DNA of 64,000 nt. It comes from Dyella japonica A8. GTDB lineage: Bacteria; Pseudomonadota; Gammaproteobacteria; Xanthomonadales; Rhodanobacteraceae. Shown one piece after another: positions 57,770 through 64,000 of the stretch. Where the stretch lies: contig NZ_CP008884.1 in NCBI RefSeq assembly GCF_000725385.1, positions 2,418,001 to 2,482,000 on the forward strand, in the 5' to 3' direction. Every line of letters starts with the position of its first letter. Position 1 is the first letter of the stretch. The position numbers were made by a program, and so were the translations under genes. The notes under the pieces are model-generated. The model saw only the letters and a list, made by a program, of their open reading frames with translations, made no database searches and was not told the DNA's origin.

Positions 57770-58136
57770 GCGATGGGGGCCTGTCTACGCTATTCGCGTG
57801 GCTCTCGCCGGCAGCTTTCACCCTCCAGGCAGGGTAAGGCGAGGGTACGCGAATAGCGTTGAGAGGCTCCAGGTTGGGATGTCCCCTGGTTTTGCGCAAG
57901 CGCGGCGAGGGTTGGCCAGGGATGGCACTTCCGGGGAATGGCGAAGTACGACGAAGGCGGTTCGCCGGCGAGGCCGAACGCTGCTTCAACGCATGAACTT
58001 GCGTCGTGGCGATGCGTCGATTTTGCGAGCGGATTCACCCATCGTGCATCGTTGCGAAACTCATCATGGCGCCGCCGTGGAAAAGTGCGCCAGGGGGCGT
58101 GCCCTGACCCACGGCGTGACCCGATGGAGAGTTCGC
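57770..58136. other. Intergenic region with an inverted repeat
   Basis: About 370 bases with no supported gene. Perfect 13-bp arms ACGCTATTCGCGT (57787-57799) and complement (57847-57859) lie 47 bases apart just after the CheW gene. The rest should hold the promoter of the RcnB-like gene. Confidence 0.5.
57787..57859. repeat. 13-bp inverted repeat with 47-bp spacer
   Basis: ACGCTATTCGCGT at 57787-57799 and its exact complement at 57847-57859. Not a member of family A or B. Confidence 0.7.
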
Positions 58137-58589
58137 ATGAAGAAGACCCTGTTCGCACTGATGCTTGGCGCGGTGATGGTTTCGACCACCGTTGCCGCCG
58201 CGCCGTTTCAGTACGACGACCATGACCGCCAGGATCATGACCGCTACTACGATCATGGCCATGATCGCGACCACGACCATGACCGCGGCGACCACGATCA
58301 CGACCGTGACCATGACCGCGACCGTGATCATGGGCGTGACTGGGACCACGACCACGACCGCCGTGACTACGTGATCGTGCACGATCGCGGCAACCACGAG
58401 GGCTGGTACCACCGCGGTGGCTACGTTCCCGCCGAGTACTACCGCGACCAGCGCTACTACGTGGATTACCGCGCGTACCGCCTGGCGCCGCCGCCGCCGG
58501 ACCATGTGTGGGTGCGCAGCGACACCGGCGACTTCCTGCTGGTCGCCGTCGCTACCGGCATCATTGCCGACCTGGTGATCAACCACTGA
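58137..58589 (+). CDS. RcnB-like periplasmic protein with His/Asp-rich repeats
   Basis: A 150-residue exported protein. Signal peptide 1-22 (TLFALMLGAVMVSTTVAAA), residues about 25-80 are a run of HD/DHDRD repeats, and the C-terminal 50 residues match the RcnB family (YYVDYRAYRLAPPPPDHVW, then FLLVAVATGIIADLVI). RcnB affects Ni/Co homeostasis in E. coli; the His/Asp block could bind divalent metals. ATG 58137 has GGAGA upstream. No rcnA exporter is nearby. A hairpin follows directly. Confidence 0.85.
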   Translation: MKKTLFALMLGAVMVSTTVAAAPFQYDDHDRQDHDRYYDHGHDRDHDHDRGDHDHDRDHDRDRDHGRDWDHDHDRRDYVIVHDRGNHEGWYHRGGYVPAEYYRDQRYYVDYRAYRLAPPPPDHVWVRSDTGDFLLVAVATGIIADLVINH

Positions 58590-58601
58590 TGAGTGCTCAG
58601 G

Positions 58602-58637
58602 GCCGCGTGACGCGTAATGCGTCACGCGGCCTGTTTC
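58602..58637 (+). terminator. Terminator after the RcnB-like gene
   Basis: Perfect 13-bp stem GGCCGCGTGACGC and complement with a five-base loop, then TGTTT. Confidence 0.7.
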
Positions 58638-58864
58638 GCAGGTTTTTACGGAATGGCATCACGCCAGATGAACGAGGTTTGAGGCAGCGTGATGAAGCGT
58701 CATGCGTCTGGCGCATAGTGTTCACACAGGCGCCACGGCGCTTGAAGGACGTCACGCCATCGCGGTGAATCCGCGATGGCGGCTGGCGAGGGCAGGGGGA
58801 CATGTTCCGCCGCGCGGGATAGGTTTCCCATGGGGCAGGCGAAATCGTACGGGAGGGATCGAAG

Positions 58865-59368
58865 ATGAAGTCCTATGGTTTGATGGCAATCATGCTCGCG
58901 GGTCTGTTGGCCGGACCGGCCGTCTATGCACAGCAGTCCGCCGCGCCGGCAGGCTCGACGGGGCAGTGCAAGGACGGGAGCTACACGAACCACGCCACCA
59001 AGAAGGGTGCCTGCTCGGGTCACCAGGGCGTCAAGGAGTGGTACACCGCGGCGGCGACCGCCGCACCGGCCGCAGCGCCTGCAGCCGCTCCGGCAGCAGC
59101 CGCGCCGGCAGCCGCAGCTCCTGCAGCGGCGCCCGCTCCGGCGGCTGCACCTGCCAGCAAGAGCGCCAAGGCGGCGGGCAATGAGCCGCCGGCAACCGCC
59201 GCGCCGGGCGGTGGCCCGGGCTTGGTGTGGGTGAACAACAGCAGCAAGGTCTATCACTGCCAGGGTGACAAGTGGTACGGCAAGACCAAGGCCGGCTCGT
59301 ACATGAGCGAAGCCGACGCCAAGGCCAAGGGTTACCACGCGGACCACGGCAAGACGTGTACGCCGTAA
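58865..59368 (+). CDS. DUF3761-containing exported protein
   Basis: A 167-residue exported protein. Signal peptide 1-22 (AIMLAGLLAGPAVYA), then a DUF3761-like block, CKDGSYTNHATKKGACSGHQGV, with two conserved Cys and His, a low-complexity Ala/Pro linker about 60-105, and a C-terminal block VWVNNSSKVYHCQGDKWYGK with GSYMSEADAKAKG that recurs in many xanthomonad proteins of unknown role. Cys/His placement hints at metal binding or disulfides. ATG 58865 behind GGGAGG. Confidence 0.85.
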   Translation: MKSYGLMAIMLAGLLAGPAVYAQQSAAPAGSTGQCKDGSYTNHATKKGACSGHQGVKEWYTAAATAAPAAAPAAAPAAAAPAAAAPAAAPAPAAAPASKSAKAAGNEPPATAAPGGGPGLVWVNNSSKVYHCQGDKWYGKTKAGSYMSEADAKAKGYHADHGKTCTP

Positions 59369-59384
59369 CGCCTGCCGCATGAAG

Positions 59385-59412
59385 AAAAGGCCCGCGCAAG
59401 CGGGCCTTTTTT
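59385..59412. terminator. Bidirectional terminator
   Basis: AAAGGCCCGC / GCGGGCCTTTTTT hairpin between convergent genes, T-runs on both strands. Confidence 0.88.
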
Positions 59413-59468
59413 ATTGGGCACTCTTTTATCGGGCCATCTTCTATCGGGCATGCCCCACTGGGCGCGGT

Positions 59469-60560
59469 TCAATCCAGTCGCTTGTGGAACAGCCGGATGG
59501 CCAGCGTCAGCATGATCGCGATGAAGGCGAGCAGCGCGACGCCATCCTGCCAAAGGTCGCCCAGGTCGGCGCCGCGCAGCATGATGCCGCGAATCAGCCG
59601 TATGAAGTGCGTCAACGGCAGTGCCTCAGAAACCCACTGCGCCGGCACCGGCATGCCTGCGTACGGGAACATGAAGCCCGACAGCAGGATGGATGGCAGG
59701 AACACGAAGAACGTCATCTGCATCGCCTGGAACTGCGAGCGCGCGCGGGTGGAGATGAGCAGGCCCAGCGACAGGTTGGCAAGGATCAGCAACACCGAGG
59801 CGAGGTAGACGTCCCACAGGCTGCCGCGCAAGGGCACGCGGAACAGCCATAGCCCCAACAACAACACCAGCGTGGTCTGCACCAGCCCGATGGCGGCATA
59901 GGGAAGCACCTTGCCGATCATCAGTTCCGTGCGGCTCACCGGTGTGGTGATCAGCAACTCCATGTTGCCCCGTTCGGTTTCGCGCACGATGGCCACGGCC
60001 GTGAACAGCACCATGGTCATGGTCAGGATGACGCCGATGAGACCGGGCACGATGTTGACCGGCGAACGCCGTTCCGGGTTGTAGAAGCTCACCACGCTGA
60101 TCGGCGTCTGCGCCGGTGCATGGAAATCGGACGGCTGGTCGAGCGAATACTGCGTCAGTTGCGCCGCGGCCGACTGCACCACGTTGTCGCTGCCGTCGAC
60201 CATCACCTGGATGGCCTCGCGGCCGTCCAGCTTGCGGCGTTCGAAATCGGGAGGAACGGCAATACCCACGCTGATGCGACCTTCGCGCAACAGGTCCACC
60301 AGCTGCTGGGGCGATTGTGCGCTGGCCTTGATCTCGATGACGCCGCTGGCCAGCAGATCCTGCACGGCAGCGCGCGAACCGGAGGTCTGTGCCTGGTCCA
60401 CCACGGCAGCCGGCAGGTAGCGCAGGTTGAGGTTGATCGCGTAGCCGAACAGCAGCAGCTGCATGACCGGCATACCCATGATCATGGCCAGCGTCACGCG
60501 GTCGCGCCGGAGCTGGCGCAGTTCCTTCACCATGATGGCCAGTAGCCGCCGGAGATTCAT
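59469..60560 (-). CDS. ABC-2 type exporter permease (YbhR/YbhS-like)
   Basis: A 363-residue membrane protein: N-terminal helix (VTLAMIMGMPVMQLLLFGYAI), large extracytoplasmic domain about 45-170, then five helices from about 172 with the ABC-2 signature around LPLTHFIRLIRGIMLRGADL. ATG 60560 overlaps the ATPase stop by four bases. Only one permease gene is present, so it would have to form a homodimer, unlike the YbhS/YbhR pair of E. coli. Last gene of the regulator-adaptor-ATPase-permease operon. Confidence 0.9.
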   Translation of the reverse strand: MNLRRLLAIMVKELRQLRRDRVTLAMIMGMPVMQLLLFGYAINLNLRYLPAAVVDQAQTSGSRAAVQDLLASGVIEIKASAQSPQQLVDLLREGRISVGIAVPPDFERRKLDGREAIQVMVDGSDNVVQSAAAQLTQYSLDQPSDFHAPAQTPISVVSFYNPERRSPVNIVPGLIGVILTMTMVLFTAVAIVRETERGNMELLITTPVSRTELMIGKVLPYAAIGLVQTTLVLLLGLWLFRVPLRGSLWDVYLASVLLILANLSLGLLISTRARSQFQAMQMTFFVFLPSILLSGFMFPYAGMPVPAQWVSEALPLTHFIRLIRGIMLRGADLGDLWQDGVALLAFIAIMLTLAIRLFHKRLD

Positions 60561-61501
60561 GCTGCCCGCTCCTCGCCCTGTCCAGGGTTGCGCGTGGCCA
60601 CTACGAATACATCTTCGAGATTCGGCGGCACGGTATGGACGTCCGTGCTGGCGTCCACACCGTCCAGGCTGTGGCGAAACGCTTCCAGCGAAACGTCGTC
60701 CCGTCGCATGAGGACGCGCAGTTCGTTGCCGATCTGCGCCACGCTCAACACGTCCGGATGGCTATCCAGCGCCGCCTTCACGCGTCGCGGCGAGTCGGCG
60801 TGTACGACGAAGGTGCGGCCACGCAGCTTTTCGGTAAGCTCCTTGGGCTGGCCGTCGGCCACCAGGTTGCCGTTGTCGAGGATGGCGAGGCGGTGGCAGC
60901 GCTCGGCCTCGTCCATGTAATGCGTGGAGACGAGGATGGTGGTTCCCGCATCGGCGAGTTCAAAGAGTTTCTCCCAGAAGTCGCGTCGCGATTCCGGGTC
61001 GACCGCACTGGTTGGCTCGTCCAGTAACAGCAGTTCGGGCTTGTGCACGATGGCGCCGGCCAGCGCCAGGCGCTGCTTCTGGCCGCCACTCATGGTGCCG
61101 GCGAGCTGTTCTTCGCGGTCGTTCAGGCGATAGCGCCTGAGCAGTTCGTCCACGCGCAGGCGGGTGTCGTGGCGCGACAGGCCCTGCACGGTGGCGAGGA
61201 ACTCCAGGTTCTGCCGCACCGACAGGTCGTCGAACAACGAGAATTTCTGCGTCATGTAGCCGATGCGCCGCTTCAGGGCCTCGGCCTGCCGCGGAATCGC
61301 CAGCCCCAAGACGTCGATCTCGCCCGCGCCCGGCGTGAGCAGTCCGCACAGCATGCGGATGGTGGTCGACTTGCCCGAGCCATTGGGTCCGAGGAACCCG
61401 TAGACGCAGGCGCGGGGGACATCGAGGTCCACCTTGTTCACCGCGACCAGCGCGCCGAAGCGCTTGGTCAACCCCCGTGCATGGATGGCCGTGTCAGTCA
61501 T
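60557..61501 (-). CDS. ABC exporter ATP-binding protein (YbhF-like, single domain)
   Basis: A 314-residue ATPase. Walker A GPNGSGKST (about 40), Q-loop YMTQKFSLF, signature MSGGQKQRLALAGAI, Walker B LLLLDEPTSAVDP and H-loop STHYMDEAERC; the last 80 residues form a DUF4162-like domain. E. coli YbhF carries two ATPase domains; this has one. ATG 61501 is chosen by similarity and overlaps the adaptor gene by eight bases. Confidence 0.93.
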   Translation of the reverse strand: MTDTAIHARGLTKRFGALVAVNKVDLDVPRACVYGFLGPNGSGKSTTIRMLCGLLTPGAGEIDVLGLAIPRQAEALKRRIGYMTQKFSLFDDLSVRQNLEFLATVQGLSRHDTRLRVDELLRRYRLNDREEQLAGTMSGGQKQRLALAGAIVHKPELLLLDEPTSAVDPESRRDFWEKLFELADAGTTILVSTHYMDEAERCHRLAILDNGNLVADGQPKELTEKLRGRTFVVHADSPRRVKAALDSHPDVLSVAQIGNELRVLMRRDDVSLEAFRHSLDGVDASTDVHTVPPNLEDVFVVATRNPGQGEERAA

Positions 61502-62465
61502 GGACGTGCTTGCCGGGAAATTCGGCGGCCACCGGGAAGCCTTGTGGAAGCTCGCGCGCATCCGTGCCCAGGGCGATTTCGGCGAGATAGCTGAGCCGCG
61601 TGGCGTCGTCACCATTCAACGCGTAGTAGGGCGTGAAGGTCGGCTCGCTGCGGATCATGCGGACCTTGCCGCGGAACTGCCGCTTGCCGTCGTGCAGGGT
61701 GACGATGGCTTCGTCGCCCACCTGGATCGAAGGGCGCAGCGCCGCGGGCACGTAGACGCGCGCGTAGGGCGTGTCACTGGCCAGCAGGATGACCAGTGGC
61801 GTGCCCGGTTGCGCCTGGTCGCCCAGCTTGTAAGGCAGGCTGTCCACGCGCACGTCGCGCGGCGCGGTCAGGTCGAGCTTTTCCAGGTCGACCGCGCGCG
61901 ATGCGGCGTTGGCGCCTGCCGCGGCGACAAGGGCGCGTGCCTGCGCGATGTCTTCCACGCGCGAGCCGTTGATGAGCTGGTCCAGCGCCGCGCGATCGGC
62001 GGCCACGGCGGCATCGGCGTTGCCTGCCGATGCCTTCGCGTGGTCCAGGTCCGCTGCCGAGATGTAGCGTTGCAGCGACAGCGCGGCCAGCCGCTGGTAG
62101 TAGGCGTTGGCATCCCGTGCCTGCGCCTGTGCACCGGCGAGGTTGGAGCGCGCCTGGCGGATTTGCTCTTCGCGTGGACCGCGCTCGAGTTCCAGCAGCG
62201 CTTGCTGCTGTTGCTTCAGGTCGGCGCGTGCGTTGTCCAGCGCGGCCTGCGTGCGAGTGGTTTCCAGCTGCATGATGCGCGTGCCGGCCGGCACGTATTG
62301 CCCCTCGCGCACGTCGATGGCCACGATGTGCTCGGCCGCCGGCGCGGGCAGGGTGATGCGGTCGAATTCCACCGTTCCCAATACCTGGGGCGGCGCGGGA
62401 TGGCAGCCGGCCAGCGCGAGTGAACAGGCGGCCAGTGCGGCGTGGAAGCGGCGCTCAGTTTTCAT
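61494..62465 (-). CDS. HlyD-family adaptor lipoprotein (YbhG-like)
   Basis: A 323-residue membrane-fusion protein. Start 62465 gives a lipoprotein signal (CSLALAGCHP, Cys about residue 21). Lipoyl half AIDVREGQYVPAGTRIMQLE, coiled-coil hairpin about 75-185, second half LTAPRDVRVDSLPYKLGDQ and a beta-barrel follow. It connects the ABC exporter to an outer-membrane channel. Overlaps the regulator gene by 11 bases and the ATPase gene by eight. Confidence 0.92.
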   Translation of the reverse strand: MKTERRFHAALAACSLALAGCHPAPPQVLGTVEFDRITLPAPAAEHIVAIDVREGQYVPAGTRIMQLETTRTQAALDNARADLKQQQQALLELERGPREEQIRQARSNLAGAQAQARDANAYYQRLAALSLQRYISAADLDHAKASAGNADAAVAADRAALDQLINGSRVEDIAQARALVAAAGANAASRAVDLEKLDLTAPRDVRVDSLPYKLGDQAQPGTPLVILLASDTPYARVYVPAALRPSIQVGDEAIVTLHDGKRQFRGKVRMIRSEPTFTPYYALNGDDATRLSYLAEIALGTDARELPQGFPVAAEFPGKHVHD

Positions 62466-63126
62466 GACGGGGCTCCATGCCATGGCCAAGCAGCGCGAGT
62501 GCATGCCGCGCGAGTACGTCGGTGTTGAGATCGGCTTGGAAGATCTGCCGCCAGATCGGCGCGCCGGCGGCCGGGAACATGGTGAGCCCGATCAGGGAGA
62601 CCACCAGCAGGCGCGGATCGAGCGACGGGTTGAGCTGCCCCTGGCGTTGCGCCTCGGCGAAGCGGCCCGCGAGGAATCGCGGCAGGTCGGGCCCGATGCG
62701 CGTGAGCAGCACATCGCGCAGTGCGCCACCTTCGCACAGCACCTCGCGCACCCAGAGGGAAGGGAGCCACGGGTTGGCGTCGACGACGCCCAGCATGCCT
62801 TTGACAAAGCGCGTGACCAGGTCGTTCACGTCGTCGCCGGCACCGGCGATGCCCTCGCGCAGCTGCATGATCGCCGGCATCAGCCGCTCCTCGAAGATCG
62901 CATCGCGCAGGGCGAGCTTGCTGCCGAAGTAGTAGTTGAGCATGGCGGGCGTCACGCCGGCCTGGGCGGCGATGCCACGCAGCGAGGTGGCCGCGATGCC
63001 ATCGCGGACGAAACAGGCGAGTGCCGCCTCGACCAGCGTGGCGCGCAGGTCAGGACTGTCGGTGCCGGGGCGGCCGGGGGCGCGGCGTGGCTGGCGGGCG
63101 TGGCTGGGGCGGATGGGCTTGGTCAT
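62455..63126 (-). CDS. TetR-family regulator (CecR/YbiH-like)
   Basis: A 223-residue repressor. An Arg/Pro-rich tail precedes the TetR helix-turn-helix about 28-75 (ALACFVRDGIAATSLRGIA, AGVTPAMLNYYFGSK), then an all-helical ligand domain of the CecR type (WVREVLCEGGALRDVLL). CecR controls the ybhGFSR export genes in E. coli; here the regulator is the first gene of the equivalent operon, which supports the same role. A near-perfect palindrome lies 11 bases upstream of the start. Confidence 0.9.
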   Translation of the reverse strand: MTKPIRPSHARQPRRAPGRPGTDSPDLRATLVEAALACFVRDGIAATSLRGIAAQAGVTPAMLNYYFGSKLALRDAIFEERLMPAIMQLREGIAGAGDDVNDLVTRFVKGMLGVVDANPWLPSLWVREVLCEGGALRDVLLTRIGPDLPRFLAGRFAEAQRQGQLNPSLDPRLLVVSLIGLTMFPAAGAPIWRQIFQADLNTDVLARHALALLGHGMEPRHEN

Positions 63127-63136
63127 GGCCCATATA

Positions 63137-63154
63137 ATTAATCATATGTTTAAT
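63137..63154 (-). promoter_or_regulatory. Candidate operator of the CecR-like regulator
   Basis: ATTAAtCATATGtTTAAT, an 18-bp palindrome with a single mismatched pair, in a strikingly AT-rich patch directly before the regulator start. Fits autorepression of the whole operon. Confidence 0.6.
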
Positions 63155-63194
63155 TAATTTCAAGTCATTGACGGGTGGTGGTTCTGTTGGGGCA

Positions 63195-63221
63195 CAAAAA
63201 AGGCCGGCACGGGGCCGGCCT
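63195..63221 (-). terminator. Terminator of the CocE-like gene
   Basis: On the minus strand, stem AGGCCGGC / GCCGGCCT is followed by six Ts, about 23 bases beyond the stop codon. Confidence 0.88.
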
Positions 63222-63243
63222 GATGGGGCAGGAGGCGGGGCGG

Positions 63244-64000
63244 TCAGCCGTTGGGTACCACCGGCAGGCTGATCGAGCTTGCCGTGCCCGGCGTGTGCCA
63301 CACGCGTTGCGTGGCCTTCTGATAGTCCGCCGGCTTTGCATCGAAGATGTTCGGCACGAAGGTCTGCGGGTTGCGGTCGTACAGCGGGAACAGGCTGGAC
63401 TGCACCTGCACCATGATGCGGTGGCCCGGCTGGAACACATGGTTGGTGGTCGGCAGGCCGAAGCTGTACAGCAACGGCTGGTCCGGCGTGAGCGCTGCGG
63501 GATGCTCGAAGCTGGTGCGGTAGCGGCCGCGGAAGATATCCAGCGACACGGCCAGTTCGTAGCCGCCCATCTCCGGATTGGACGGCACCGTGTCCGGATA
63601 CACGTCGATCAGCTTCACCACCCAGTCGCTGTCGGTGCCGCTGGTGGAGGCATACAGGTTCACCTCCGGGGCGCCGCCGATGTGCACCGGTGCGGTGAGC
63701 GGCTCGGTCACGTAGGTGAGGACGTCCGGACGTCCATCCGCGAAACGCTGGTCGTTGACCAGCCAACGTGTCCACGCATCGTGGTCGGCGAAATGCACCG
63801 GGCGCGGCTGGTAGGGCACGGGCTTGGCGGGGTCGGAGACGTATTCGTCGTACTTCGCACTATCCGCGGCAGGGGCGTTGAACGACAGCGAGCCGTTGGC
63901 GCCGAGGTAGAGCGCCCTGGGCTTGTGGGCGCAGCCCTTGTCGCAGCTCAGCGGCCACGACTTGTAGCGGTCCCAATGGTTTTCGCCGGTGTTGTAGATC
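63244..64000 (-). CDS. CocE/NonD family hydrolase, C-terminal part (start outside window)
   Basis: The frame runs off the window end, leaving 252 C-terminal residues. IYNTGENHWDRYKSWPLSC, YLGANGSLSF and YVSDPAKPVPYQPRP mark the join to the X-Pro dipeptidyl-peptidase C-terminal domain, which fills the rest: DVLTYVTEPLTAPVHIGGA, DWVVKLIDVYPD, GYELAVSLDIFRGRYR and FQPGHRIMVQVQSSLFPLYD. The family are serine hydrolases acting on acyl esters or amides (cocaine esterase, cephalosporin acylase); the catalytic Ser and Asp lie outside the window. Confidence 0.9.
   Translation of the reverse strand, partial: IYNTGENHWDRYKSWPLSCDKGCAHKPRALYLGANGSLSFNAPAADSAKYDEYVSDPAKPVPYQPRPVHFADHDAWTRWLVNDQRFADGRPDVLTYVTEPLTAPVHIGGAPEVNLYASTSGTDSDWVVKLIDVYPDTVPSNPEMGGYELAVSLDIFRGRYRTSFEHPAALTPDQPLLYSFGLPTTNHVFQPGHRIMVQVQSSLFPLYDRNPQTFVPNIFDAKPADYQKATQRVWHTPGTASSISLPVVPNG

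Overview
The window is high-GC chromosomal DNA whose gene set points to a gammaproteobacterium of the Xanthomonadales, most likely Rhodanobacteraceae (Dyella/Luteibacter/Rhodanobacter type). The pointers are a two-gene methionine synthase, a very long NAD-dependent glutamate dehydrogenase, a fused E1 alpha/beta dehydrogenase, an MdtABC-type RND operon with its own outer-membrane factor, and many short extragenic palindromes. This placement is an inference from gene content; no rRNA or marker search was possible.

Layout. 1-5466: the 3' end of a trimeric autotransporter adhesin (Ser/Thr-rich stalk, YadA-like head repeats, YadA anchor), a hairpin, then three translationally coupled DUF2827 paralogues that look like adhesin-modifying glycosyltransferases. 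5950-6498: tRNA-Val(CAC) and a LAB_N membrane protein. 6625-11570 (minus): methionine synthase split into two genes (metH C-terminal and N-terminal parts), headed by an ArsR-methyltransferase fusion resembling SahR. 11845-14448: an acyl-CoA dehydrogenase and a PAS-GGDEF diguanylate cyclase. 14563-19028 (minus): an AcrAB/MexAB-type pair without an outer-membrane gene. 19861-24792: NAD-GDH. 24871-29877: M3 peptidase, NAD kinase, cytosolic 5'-nucleotidase, aldo/keto reductase. 29878-31122: a gene-free island of nested inverted repeats. 31123-40226 (minus): MdtA-MdtB-MdtC-OMF operon. 40531-47926: EamA transporter, glutaryl-CoA dehydrogenase, GNAT and nucleotidyltransferase pair, fused E1 dehydrogenase, an Ivy-type lysozyme inhibitor lipoprotein, a PAP2 phosphatase. 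48065-52839: three secreted serine hydrolases. 53233-57769: a cytoplasmic PAS-PAS chemoreceptor with CheR, CheD and a triple CheW. 58137-59368: RcnB-like and DUF3761 envelope proteins. 59469-63126 (minus): a CecR/YbhGFSR-like regulator-ABC exporter operon. 63244-64000: the C-terminal end of a CocE-type hydrolase.

How the genes work together. Clear operons are the DUF2827 trio (ATGA overlaps), regulator-metH1-metH2, mdtABC-OMF, cheR-cheD-cheW3, and tetR-hlyD-ABC-permease. Much of the window concerns the cell surface and efflux: adhesin, two RND systems, an ABC exporter, lysozyme resistance and periplasmic hydrolases.

Two repeat families recur between genes. Family A is a doublet of a 23-bp arm beginning GTGGGAGCGCACCC (four doublets). 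Family B is built on CGTCATTCCCGCGAAAGCGG (three full pairs and several single copies). A third, MITE-like repeat with 18-bp inverted ends is confined mainly to the 30-31 kb island. The most distinctive unexplained system is the adhesin plus three DUF2827 genes; the orphan chemosensory cluster and the repeat island come next.
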